From positions 1 through 14,575 of the forward strand of contig CALEJD010000045.1 in the NCBI GenBank assembly GCA_937898195.1: DNA of 14,575 nt. The letters run 5' to 3'. The stretch comes from an uncultured Clostridia bacterium (GTDB lineage Bacteria > Bacillota > Clostridia > Oscillospirales > Acutalibacteraceae). The notes under the pieces were generated by a model. That model was not told the origin of the DNA and searched no databases. It saw nothing but the letters and a program-made list of their open reading frames with translations. A program made the translations under genes and the position numbers. Positions 1 to 6,390 of this stretch are shown one piece after another (position 1 is the stretch's first letter; the number at the start of each line of letters is the position of its first letter).

Positions 1-104
1 AAACGGGTGTTAATTATTTGTTTCACGCAGGCGGTTATGCCGGTGGGTTGACAGTTTTGATGAACAAAGAAGGAAAACCTGTAATTACACCTATCAATGA
101 TTAA
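1..104 (+). CDS. DUF6440-type protein, C-terminal end (5' truncated by window)
   Basis: The reading frame starting at base 3 is open from the window edge and stops at TAA 102-104, giving about 33 C-terminal residues. They include TGVNYLFHAGGYAGGL followed by a short stretch ending NKEGKPVITPIND. The pattern of an ETGV-YLF start, a Gly-rich YAGGLT turn and a final D/NKEGKPVI strand is what I remember of the small DUF6440 family of Clostridia, whose function is unknown. The assignment rests on that remembered pattern and only the tail is visible. A strong terminator 51 bases downstream closes the transcript. Confidence 0.6.
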   Translation, partial: TGVNYLFHAGGYAGGLTVLMNKEGKPVITPIND

Positions 105-155
105 CCAATTTCCATTTGTGTATGCGGTTCTAAAATGAGACGTACTGCCAAAAAC

Positions 156-190
156 AAAAACCAGACCAATCGGTCTGGTTTTTCTTTTTA
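156..190 (+). terminator. Rho-independent terminator after the DUF6440-type gene
   Basis: A perfect 12-bp stem (156-167 with 172-183, core CCAGACC/GGTCTGG) closes on a four-base AATC loop and runs into a T-rich tail (179-189). The A-rich left arm and T-rich right arm mean it could work on both strands. Confidence 0.9.
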
Positions 191-203
191 GTTTGCTTTG
201 TAA

Positions 204-360
204 AATCGGATTTGAACCCTTGGGTTCGAGTGTTAAGAAAATGATGCAGTGCATCATTTTTAGCGAGAAGTGGCAAGGCGGGTATCGAATTTCGCAAGAA
301 ATTGGGTCGCCGAGCCATCAACATTCAAGGCGTAGCCGCAGAAGGTTGTCAAATCCGATT
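204..360. repeat. 157-bp MITE-like element with 12-bp terminal inverted repeats
   Basis: The segment is bounded by perfect 12-bp inverted repeats: AATCGGATTTGA at 204-215 and TCAAATCCGATT at 349-360. Inside lie three further dyads: GAACCC-TT-GGGTTC (214-227), a 23-bp palindrome with 11-bp arms around G249 (238-260), and AATTTC-GCAA-GAAATT (288-303). It lacks a plausible gene; the short frames crossing it have no ribosome binding site. Size, termini and non-coding content fit a miniature inverted-repeat element or a dispersed structured repeat. I cannot count genomic copies, and no clear target-site duplication is visible, so mobility is inference. Confidence 0.5.
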
Positions 361-387
361 GTATTTTCAGATTATGCGTGATATAAT
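359..387 (+). promoter_or_regulatory. Promoter of the fructosamine-kinase-like gene
   Basis: TTGTAT (359-364), a 17-nt spacer and TATAAT (382-387) form a near-consensus sigma-A promoter. The first two bases of the -35 box are the last two bases of the right inverted repeat ending at 360. Transcription would begin near 394, giving a leader of about 37 nt. Confidence 0.75.
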
Positions 388-430
388 TATCTTGATAACC
401 AAGAAATTACCAGTTGAAAGGAGAATAAAA

Positions 431-1363
431 ATGAAACTTCTTGATAACAGTGACAAGCATTTATTGTCAATATTGCCAGACATTATTTTTGAAAAGCTTA
501 ACAAGAAAGCTGTTGAATTTAAGTTCATTGGTGGTGGCAGTTATGGCAGAGTTTATAAATCTGTTCTTAGTGACGGCGAGATTATTGCGATAAAAGGATA
601 TAAACTTCAAGAAATGCACCGTGAAGAAGCTTTTCAACTCGATTTCTTGTCTAAAAATACAAGCGTTAAAATGCCTGAAGTGATTTTTACATATGAAGAT
701 GATGACACTGCAATTTTAGCTATGAGTTTTGTAGAAGGACAAAATGTGTTAATGCCGAACTTTTTGTTTAAAAGCAAAGAGCAGAAGCAAAAATTTGCCG
801 ACGAAGTTATTTCGGGTATGCTCGAATGGCATAGTGTTACAAATGATAAATTTGGTTCTTTGTCAAATCCTGTTTATGATAGTTGGTATGAATACTATAA
901 ACAAGAAAAGCAGACGCCTTGGCTCAATGCTTTAAAAGAATTAGCCGATAACGGAAAATTCAGCAACAAAAAGATGAAACTTCTTTATGAAGCAACAGAA
1001 CTTTTTAATAATCTACCACAAGAGAAAACGACTCCCGTACTTATTCACGCAGACCTTAACATAATGAATATAATGGCTGACCCCAAAACTTTCGAACTTG
1101 TTGCTTTTATTGACCCTTGCGGTAGCATATGGGCTGACAGAGAATATGATTTATTTCAACTTCGAAACATGTGGGGTGATGCGTACGGACTTTATGAAAC
1201 ATACAAAAGAAGAAGCAAAACCTCTGAATTTACCGATTTCAGAGTTGCTTATTACGGTGCAATGCTTGAAGCATCAATGAGACTTAAAGGTGGTCATATT
1301 GTACCACTTTGGGAAGATTTGAATTTTGCCCGATTGAAGAAAGAAATGAAAAAGATTTTCTGA
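431..1363 (+). CDS. Fructosamine kinase / aminoglycoside phosphotransferase family protein
   Basis: A 310-residue cytosolic small-molecule kinase of the APH/choline-kinase fold. The Gly-rich loop GGGSYGRVYK (34-43) and K55 in IIAIK would bind ATP. HADLNIMN (206-213) is the Brenner-type catalytic motif with D208 as base and N213 as metal ligand, and D228 in FIDPCGS is the second metal-binding Asp. The following ADREYDL resembles the GDREADL signature of fructosamine kinases, which phosphorylate glycated amines for deglycation, so I favour that branch over antibiotic resistance; the substrate is unproven. The frame is open from 302, but the start is ATG 431 because GAAAGGAG lies just upstream and the earlier codons run through the repeat element and promoter. 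It is a single-gene unit ending in a shared terminator. Confidence 0.8.
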   Translation: MKLLDNSDKHLLSILPDIIFEKLNKKAVEFKFIGGGSYGRVYKSVLSDGEIIAIKGYKLQEMHREEAFQLDFLSKNTSVKMPEVIFTYEDDDTAILAMSFVEGQNVLMPNFLFKSKEQKQKFADEVISGMLEWHSVTNDKFGSLSNPVYDSWYEYYKQEKQTPWLNALKELADNGKFSNKKMKLLYEATELFNNLPQEKTTPVLIHADLNIMNIMADPKTFELVAFIDPCGSIWADREYDLFQLRNMWGDAYGLYETYKRRSKTSEFTDFRVAYYGAMLEASMRLKGGHIVPLWEDLNFARLKKEMKKIF

Positions 1364-1367
1364 TATT

Positions 1368-1398
1368 AAAAAAGCACTTCATAACGAAGTGCTTTAAT
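1368..1398. terminator. Bidirectional terminator between convergent genes
   Basis: A 10-bp stem AAAGCACTTC (1371-1380) / GAAGTGCTTT (1386-1395) with loop ATAAC is flanked by A-rich sequence on the left and T-rich on the right. It sits in the 40-bp gap between the plus-strand kinase and the minus-strand radical SAM gene and should end both transcripts. Confidence 0.9.
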
Positions 1399-1403
1399 TA
1401 TTC

Positions 1404-2237
1404 TCAGAACTTCCTAACAAAACTACATCTTTTACATAACTCTTCACAGGCTGTTCTGTTTGAAAATCCGTTATAAATGTTTTGTGCTTTTTGCGAGTTG
1501 ATTATTTCTTCTAAATTATCTTCAAAAATATTGCCTAAATTTATTTCACCGTTGTTGTCAAGGCAACAGGGGACAACTGTGCCATCTGCTAAAATGCCGA
1601 TTTGGTCGCGGAGCCCATAACAGAAAACTTTTTCATTTACATTATCACTTTCAAGGTTTGGCCAATCGAACTTGTCGCCATATTGAATATAGATTTTCTT
1701 ACCGATTCGTGTGCCATTTCTCTCTTCAACCCAAGGCTTTGGAAAATAATTTTCAAGCTTTGATAAAATCTCATCATTCAAACTATCTTTTCCGCCGTTG
1801 TTCCAAAGTCTGAGAACAACGATTTTTTTGTTTTCAGCTGACTTTGCATATTCAAAACAATTTTCAAGATAATCATTGAATGAAATTTTATTGTCATTTG
1901 CTTCAAAAGAGTGCAATGAGATAACAGTTTTATAATGTGATTTTGAATTCAACAAAATATCTTTATTTTTATTTAAAAGTGTGCCATTTGTGGTAATAAT
2001 AACCTTGAAATTCATTTTGTCTGTAATGTTTAAAAAATCTGCAAGGTCGGGGTGGCAAAGGGGCTCGCCGAGAAGATGGAAATAAATGTAGTCAGTATAT
2101 GGCTTTATTTTGTTTAACACAATTTCAAATTCTTGCGTATTCATTCTTTTGGGTTTTCTTGTTGTGCCCGGACAAAACGAACAACTCAAATTGCAGATGT
2201 TTGAAATCTCGACATATACTTTTGCAAATCTTTTCAT
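1404..2237 (-). CDS. Radical SAM/SPASM domain protein
   Basis: A 277-residue radical SAM enzyme. CNLSCSFC (C15, C19, C22) is the CxxxCxxC motif that binds the [4Fe-4S] cluster cleaving S-adenosylmethionine. HLLGEPL near residue 55 is the GEP-type SAM-binding strand and TTNGTLL the next conserved strand. The C-terminal part is a SPASM-type domain with C206, the CC pair at 224-225 after ILADGTVVP, and C264, C268 and C271, which would hold at least one auxiliary cluster. SPASM enzymes mature peptides or act on proteins or small molecules. No precursor peptide gene is visible nearby, so the substrate is unknown. The start is ATG 2237, preceded on the minus strand by GTGAGGTGAG. The gene is monocistronic, diverging from the lipoprotein gene at 2341. 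Confidence 0.88.
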   Translation of the reverse strand: MKRFAKVYVEISNICNLSCSFCPGTTRKPKRMNTQEFEIVLNKIKPYTDYIYFHLLGEPLCHPDLADFLNITDKMNFKVIITTNGTLLNKNKDILLNSKSHYKTVISLHSFEANDNKISFNDYLENCFEYAKSAENKKIVVLRLWNNGGKDSLNDEILSKLENYFPKPWVEERNGTRIGKKIYIQYGDKFDWPNLESDNVNEKVFCYGLRDQIGILADGTVVPCCLDNNGEINLGNIFEDNLEEIINSQKAQNIYNGFSNRTACEELCKRCSFVRKF

Positions 2238-2256
2238 TTTCTCACCTCACCGTGTA

Positions 2257-2285
2257 ATTATAGCATAATTTAATTAGATAATAAA
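2257..2285 (-). promoter_or_regulatory. Possible promoter of the radical SAM gene
   Basis: On the minus strand a perfect TATAAT (2262-2257) is preceded, after 17 nt, by the weak -35 TTTATT (2285-2280). The -35 matches the consensus poorly, so this is tentative. Confidence 0.4.
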
Positions 2286-2294
2286 CATTTATTA

Positions 2295-2323
2295 TTGAAA
2301 GAATATTTTATATGTGATAAAAT
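2295..2323 (+). promoter_or_regulatory. Promoter of the LprI-like lipoprotein gene
   Basis: TTGAAA (2295-2300), a 17-nt spacer and TAAAAT (2318-2323). The expected transcription start (about 2330) lies only about 11 nt before ATG 2341, within the ribosome binding site, so the leader would be very short. Confidence 0.6.
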
Positions 2324-2340
2324 TTAACAGGGTGATAAAA

Positions 2341-2895
2341 ATGAAAAAAGGTTTATTAATTATTTTGATTTTTTCGATATTGTTGACAATGGTATTTACT
2401 GCTTGTACAAAAGACAAGTCAACAAACATAATTGAAAACACAACAGAACAAAATGAAAATGTGAATATGGAAAAAGAAAGTCTTTCTGACCGACTTGTAC
2501 GTGAAATTGATGGCGCACTTCAAAAAGAAGATTATGAGTCAATGTCAACTTATGAAAAAGGACAGATATATATTGACTATGCTAAAAAATGGGAATTTGT
2601 TGCAGATGAATGTTATAATGCTCTTATGAAATACGAGGGTGAGGATGCTGAACCTTATCCTACGACAGAAGAGTTTCGAGAAGCATTGAAAAATATGAAA
2701 TTTGATTGGGAAGAGTATTACAAAACTAATATGGAGAATTACGGAACAACGGTATATTATTATTTTGGCACAGGAACTGGGGCAGGACCTGTAATGTGTA
2801 AGCACGAATATCAGTTGAAAATGGAATGGGCGTTACAACTTGTTGAAATTTGCGAAAGAACATTTTACGGCGAATTTGATATAGTTCTCGAATAG
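2341..2895 (+). CDS. Lipoprotein, possibly LprI-like (lysozyme inhibitor family)
   Basis: A 184-residue secreted lipoprotein. Residues 1-21 form a signal peptide (MKKG, then a hydrophobic stretch) ending in a lipobox VFTAC with lipidated C22; a polar Asn/Glu/Thr linker follows to about residue 45. The mature part is acidic and alpha-helical in character. The pattern of W and Y residues around WEEYYKTNMENY, then a GTGTGAGPVM turn and a helix with MEWALQLVEICE, loosely resembles the C-terminal half of the LprI/DUF1311 family, some members of which inhibit lysozyme. That similarity is weak and from memory. The frame is open from 2314, but ATG 2341 is chosen because AGGGTG precedes it, the signal peptide begins there, and 2314 lies inside the promoter. 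No terminator follows. Confidence 0.7.
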   Translation: MKKGLLIILIFSILLTMVFTACTKDKSTNIIENTTEQNENVNMEKESLSDRLVREIDGALQKEDYESMSTYEKGQIYIDYAKKWEFVADECYNALMKYEGEDAEPYPTTEEFREALKNMKFDWEEYYKTNMENYGTTVYYYFGTGTGAGPVMCKHEYQLKMEWALQLVEICERTFYGEFDIVLE

Positions 2896-2905
2896 AACTC
2901 ATTTG

Positions 2906-2934
2906 TTGAAACCAGTTTGGGTATGTGTTAAAAT
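2906..2934 (+). promoter_or_regulatory. Promoter of the FemABX-GH43 operon
   Basis: TTGAAA (2906-2911), a 17-nt spacer and an extended -10, TGT-TAAAAT (TAAAAT at 2929-2934). Start near 2941 gives a leader of about 27 nt before ATG 2968. It begins just 10 bases after the lipoprotein stop codon. Confidence 0.75.
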
Positions 2935-2967
2935 ATCCCTATATAAAAAGTAACGGAGATTTTGGTT

Positions 2968-4293
2968 ATGTATGATTTCAAAATTGAAACAGATTTAGTC
3001 GCATTTGACAACTTTGTAAAAGCCAACAAAGGCTCATATCTTCAATGTTCAAAGTGGCCTGAAGTTAAAACATCTTGGGGCTCAAGATTTTATAGCGGAT
3101 TTTTCGGTGAAGAAAGAGTGCTCACTTGCCTTGTGCTCTCAAGAGTGTTGCCAGTAGCAGGTGAAATTTGGTATATCCCTTGCGGACCTTTGTGCGATTA
3201 TAAAAACGAGAGCTTACAAAAAGAATTTACAGATTTTATTAAAGCAGAAATGAAAAAAGCAGGGGCAACTTGTCTTGTGGTTGACCCGCTTATCCCATTG
3301 CGTATCAGTGGCGAAACTCAAGAAGACGGCGTAAATGCTCACAAATTATTGACAGCTTGTGGCTATTCGTTAAACCCTAAAATCGAAACATACACATACA
3401 AACATCCTGTGCAGACATATATCCCTTTGCGTGATGGCGATAACAATATTATCCCATCAGATAAAATTCTCAAAAACTGTGAAAAAGGTGTCCGTTATAG
3501 CGTGCGAATCGGCACAACTCGTGGTCTTGAGTCAAAACTTTACACCTATGAAGATGTGAAGAAAAATCCACAGATTATGGATGATTTTATGAGCGTTATG
3601 CAAGACACATCAAATAGAAATGACTTCGTTTCTCGTGATGGTGACTATTGCAAAAACCTTATGGAGAAGTTCCAAGATAGTTCAGACATTATCATTGTTT
3701 ATTATAACAAGAAAAAAGACTGTGACCTTGAAAACGAGCGTCAGGCTAAAAAACAAGAGCTTTTAAAGGCGCTTGAAACAGCACCTGAAAAGAAAATCAA
3801 GGGTATTAAAGGTGATATTGAAGCAATTGGCAGTAACACTAAAAACTTTGAAGTCAGAATGGAAGAAACCAAAGACTATCCTGATGATGCAATAATTCCT
3901 GTTGCAGGTGGATTCACTTTGCGTTATGGCGGAGTTGCATCTTGCCTTTTCGGTGGCACAAGAAATATAATCCGTAACAACACCCGTTCAAGCCACTATT
4001 TGAACTTCCTTCGTATTTGCAAGAGCATTGAATGTGGTTGTGACTATCACGATTTGGGCTATGTTCTTGTTGATTCACCTGATTTGAATAGTGACGGAAC
4101 ACTTGGTGAAATGAAGCCTAACAAAGATTTTGTGGGTATCAATGAGTTTAAATTAAGCTTTGGTGCAGATTATATGGAGTTTATCGGCGAATATGTGCTT
4201 GTAGGTAATAGACTTAAATATTATCTTTATAGCAATTTAATGCCAAAAGCAAAGAAAATAAAAATGAAAATTGTGAAAATGATTAGACGCTAA
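2968..4293 (+). CDS. FemA/FemB/FemX-family aminoacyltransferase
   Basis: A 441-residue protein of the FemABX family, which transfers amino acids from aminoacyl-tRNA to the peptide stem of lipid II to build peptidoglycan cross-bridges at the cytosolic membrane face. The tandem GNAT-like layout is visible: a first half with YLQCSKWPEVK (about 25-35) and WYIPCGPLCDY, and a second half with FTLRYGG and LFGGTRNIIRN (about 327-337) before the long YLNFLRICKSIECGCDYHDLG stretch and the closing GINEFKLSFGADYMEFIGEY. Between the halves, about residues 248-293, a Lys/Glu-rich charged helix pair matches the coiled-coil arm of FemA/FemB. The tail is strongly basic (KAKKIKMKIVKMIRR), suggesting contact with membrane or tRNA. 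ATG 2968 is preferred over TTG 2962 because GGAG (2955-2958) is correctly spaced only for the ATG. The added amino acid cannot be told. Confidence 0.9.
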   Translation: MYDFKIETDLVAFDNFVKANKGSYLQCSKWPEVKTSWGSRFYSGFFGEERVLTCLVLSRVLPVAGEIWYIPCGPLCDYKNESLQKEFTDFIKAEMKKAGATCLVVDPLIPLRISGETQEDGVNAHKLLTACGYSLNPKIETYTYKHPVQTYIPLRDGDNNIIPSDKILKNCEKGVRYSVRIGTTRGLESKLYTYEDVKKNPQIMDDFMSVMQDTSNRNDFVSRDGDYCKNLMEKFQDSSDIIIVYYNKKKDCDLENERQAKKQELLKALETAPEKKIKGIKGDIEAIGSNTKNFEVRMEETKDYPDDAIIPVAGGFTLRYGGVASCLFGGTRNIIRNNTRSSHYLNFLRICKSIECGCDYHDLGYVLVDSPDLNSDGTLGEMKPNKDFVGINEFKLSFGADYMEFIGEYVLVGNRLKYYLYSNLMPKAKKIKMKIVKMIRR

Positions 4294-4303
4294 GGAGATT
4301 GCT

Positions 4304-5227
4304 ATGCTGTATTTGTTTGTACATTTTAAAGAAAAATATACACCTGACGGTGAGCAGGTCTATTTCAGCATAAGCAGTGATGGACTTAATTGGGAAAAAG
4401 TTAATGACGGGAACCCTGTTCTTACTGCAACTCTTGGTGAAAAAGGTTGCCGCGATATTGAAATTGTGCGACTTCATACAGGTGGATTTGTAATCCTCAC
4501 AACTGATTTGTGCGTTGCAAATCGTTATGACGAAAATCTTCAGCTTGACTGGTCAAATATTAATAGAACAGGTAGTAAATGCCTTCGTATGTGGAAAACG
4601 GACGACCTTGTGAATTTCAGCGAAGAAAAGTTAGTGCATTTTGGCCGTGATGATTTTGGTTGTATGTGGGCACCTGAAGTTTATTTTGAAGAAGGCACGG
4701 GTGAATATTTAATCCATTGGGGTTCAACTGTTGCAGAAGATGACTATAAGCATATGTCGATTTATTGTTCGGTTACAAAGGATTTTGAAACATTCTCTAA
4801 ACCAAAACTATTCTTCACAAAAGACAATGAAATCCTTGATACACATATAAGAAAGATTGACGGTGTTTATCATATGTTTTATAAAAATGCACACAATCCG
4901 TCAATGAATATGCACGCTACATCTAATAATCTTTATGGACCTTATGAGCATGACAAGAACTTTGAGGATTATATGAATACCATTGAAAAACCTGGTTCAT
5001 ATGAAGCTGGAACAAGTTTTGTTTTACCTGACGGTAGATGGTGCGTGTTGTTTGACTTTTTCGGATGTGAAAAAGAGAAAATGGGATATGTGCCGTTTAT
5101 ATCGTCAAAACCTGGTGATATGAATTTCACTCGTTGTCCGGATTTATTTAATTTCCCTTATGGTTTCAAACACGGCGGAGTCATTGAAATTACTGAAGAA
5201 GAGTATGAAAGACTGAAAAATATATGA
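4304..5227 (+). CDS. Glycoside hydrolase family 43-type beta-propeller protein
   Basis: A 307-residue protein with repeated propeller-blade strands: YFSISSDGLNWE (about 22), GCRDIEIVRLHTGGFVILTT (about 49), MWAPEVYFEEGTGEYLIHWG (about 120-140), ILDTHIRKIDGVYHMFYK (about 177-194) and YEAGTSFVLPDGRWCVLFD (about 233-251). These match GH43 signatures, and the three catalytic acids can be placed as D51 (base), D179 (pKa modulator) and E234 (acid). GH43 enzymes cleave arabinose- or xylose-containing glycans. There is no signal peptide, so the product should be cytosolic and act on imported or precursor oligosaccharides. It starts 10 bases after the FemABX stop, with AAGGAG overlapping that stop, so the two are co-transcribed. 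Substrate unknown. Confidence 0.82.
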   Translation: MLYLFVHFKEKYTPDGEQVYFSISSDGLNWEKVNDGNPVLTATLGEKGCRDIEIVRLHTGGFVILTTDLCVANRYDENLQLDWSNINRTGSKCLRMWKTDDLVNFSEEKLVHFGRDDFGCMWAPEVYFEEGTGEYLIHWGSTVAEDDYKHMSIYCSVTKDFETFSKPKLFFTKDNEILDTHIRKIDGVYHMFYKNAHNPSMNMHATSNNLYGPYEHDKNFEDYMNTIEKPGSYEAGTSFVLPDGRWCVLFDFFGCEKEKMGYVPFISSKPGDMNFTRCPDLFNFPYGFKHGGVIEITEEEYERLKNI

Positions 5228-5233
5228 GAACGC

Positions 5234-5268
5234 AAAGAGTGATTGCTAAAATCACTCTTTTATTTTTT
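5234..5268 (+). terminator. Terminator of the FemABX-GH43 operon
   Basis: An 11-bp stem AAAGAGTGATT (5234-5244) / AATCACTCTTT (5250-5260) with a GCTAA loop, followed by a T-rich tail, begins 6 bases after the GH43 stop codon. Confidence 0.88.
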
Positions 5269-5299
5269 ACAAAAAACGACAAAATATAACTTTAAAGTA

Positions 5300-5328
5300 T
5301 TGATTTTTACAAAAATATGGTGTAATAT
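5300..5328 (+). promoter_or_regulatory. Promoter of the Thr-rich lipoprotein gene
   Basis: TTGATT (5300-5305), a 17-nt spacer and TAATAT (5323-5328). Start near 5335 leaves a leader of about 35 nt carrying AAAAGGGG upstream of ATG 5371. Confidence 0.6.
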
Positions 5329-5370
5329 GTATTTGTTAAATAAAATTTTACCAAAAGGGGCTGTAAATTT

Positions 5371-6168
5371 ATGAAAAACATACAAAGAGTTATAGCAGTA
5401 TTATTGATTTTCACTCTTGTTTTTGCATTTGCAAGTTGCAAAAAGGATGAAACACCACAAAAAATAGACCAAAGCACAACGACGACAACTGAAACCACAA
5501 CGGAATCTACAACAGAACCTGAATCAACAACTGATGAGTCATCAACAAAAGAGTCATCGACAAAGAAAGATGATACAGAAACAACTACAAAGAAGACTCC
5601 AACAAAGAAAGACCCTAGCAAAACAACTACAACCACAACAACTACAACCACAACAACTACAACTACTACAACTCAGGCACCTGAGCCAACAGGGGTGACA
5701 ATGGAACAACTTGCTGGAACTTATGCGGTTGTAGAAACACTTTCACCACAGGAGTTTTATGGCGAATATTATGACGCAGAAATCTGTAAAACAACCGTAA
5801 AAGCAAAAACAATTTATAAGTTCGATGCTAATGGTAACTTTACGACTTATATCACATTTGAAAATGAAGCAACAATTCGTGCAGAATATAAAGCAATTAT
5901 GGTTAATGCGGTTAAGGCTGAATGTGAAGCAAGTGGAGTTCCATTTGATGATGATATGAAAGCTTATGCAGAAGAATCAGCGGACTCTATAATGGATATG
6001 ATTACAGAGCCAACAACAGCAAAATATGAAATTGATGGGAATAAACTGGTTTATACAATTGATGGTTATGAAATGTATGAAACATTTGAACTTGATGGAA
6101 ATAAGCTTACATTAACAGGCTCATCTGAAGGTGATATGGGTTATCCTCACACTTTGATAAAACAGTAA
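5371..6168 (+). CDS. Lipoprotein with Thr/Ser-rich linker and DUF5640-like C-terminal domain
   Basis: A 265-residue predicted surface lipoprotein. Residues 1-22 are a signal peptide ending in AFASC with lipidated C23. Residues about 30-105 form a low-complexity Thr/Ser/Glu/Lys linker that ends in 17 consecutive threonines (85-101). The globular part (about 108-265) opens with MEQLAGTYAVVE and has YKFDANGNFTTYITF, YEIDGNKLVYTID and FELDGNKLTLTGSS strands, the repeated D-G-N-K-L beta pattern of small lipocalin-like or DUF5640-type domains. Its ligand is unknown. The linker probably spans the cell wall and could be glycosylated, which is inference. The run uses ACA, ACT and ACC codons. It is a single-gene unit with its own promoter and terminator. 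Confidence 0.85.
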   Translation: MKNIQRVIAVLLIFTLVFAFASCKKDETPQKIDQSTTTTTETTTESTTEPESTTDESSTKESSTKKDDTETTTKKTPTKKDPSKTTTTTTTTTTTTTTTTTQAPEPTGVTMEQLAGTYAVVETLSPQEFYGEYYDAEICKTTVKAKTIYKFDANGNFTTYITFENEATIRAEYKAIMVNAVKAECEASGVPFDDDMKAYAEESADSIMDMITEPTTAKYEIDGNKLVYTIDGYEMYETFELDGNKLTLTGSSEGDMGYPHTLIKQ

Positions 6169-6183
6169 AAGCAATAGAGATTT

Positions 6184-6208
6184 GGGACGTCTTTTGACGT
6201 CCCTTTTT
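6184..6208 (+). terminator. Terminator of the Thr-rich lipoprotein gene
   Basis: A perfect 8-bp GC-rich stem GGGACGTC (6184-6191) / GACGTCCC (6196-6203) with a TTTT loop and a run of five T residues, starting 15 bases after the stop codon. Confidence 0.93.
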
Positions 6209-6313
6209 ATTTTTTGCTACTGTGTTTATGCTATATATTCTGTTGAGATACAAAATAGAGCGAAAAAACACGAAAAAAGATACACATAAACACTATATAT
6301 TGTTAATTTTATC

Positions 6314-6342
6314 TTGTAAAATGGCAAGATATTTGATATAAT
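6314..6342 (+). promoter_or_regulatory. Promoter of the rlmB operon, with an overlapping palindrome
   Basis: TTGTAA (6314-6319), a 17-nt spacer and a perfect TATAAT (6337-6342). A dyad ATCTTG (6311-6316) / CAAGAT (6325-6330) with 8 bases between arms covers the -35 box and half the spacer, where a repressor could sit. The leader to ATG 6391 is about 42 nt. Confidence 0.75.
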
Positions 6343-6390
6343 AAGATATTAAAAATATTATGTGTAACTATGCCCGAACGGAGTAGGAAA

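Noticed and set aside
204..230. tRNA-like T-arm sequence (GGTTCGAG, and GGGTTCAAATCC on the minus strand)
   Set aside because: No acceptor, D or anticodon arms can be folded around it on either strand; similarity is limited to the short T-loop-like motif.
193..381. A 62-codon frame through the inverted-repeat element, and a 43-codon upstream extension of the kinase gene from 302
   Set aside because: No ribosome binding site, low-complexity Arg/Ser-rich translation, and both cross the terminal repeat and the promoter at 359-387; they are by-products of the element.
431..1363. Antibiotic-resistance aminoglycoside kinase
   Set aside because: Although the fold is shared, the ADREYDL segment after the second Asp favours the fructosamine-kinase branch, and no resistance or mobile context is present.
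5307..5651. Minus-strand frame encoding a Val-rich protein
   Set aside because: It is the reverse complement of the Thr-codon repeat of the lipoprotein gene, with no ribosome binding site.
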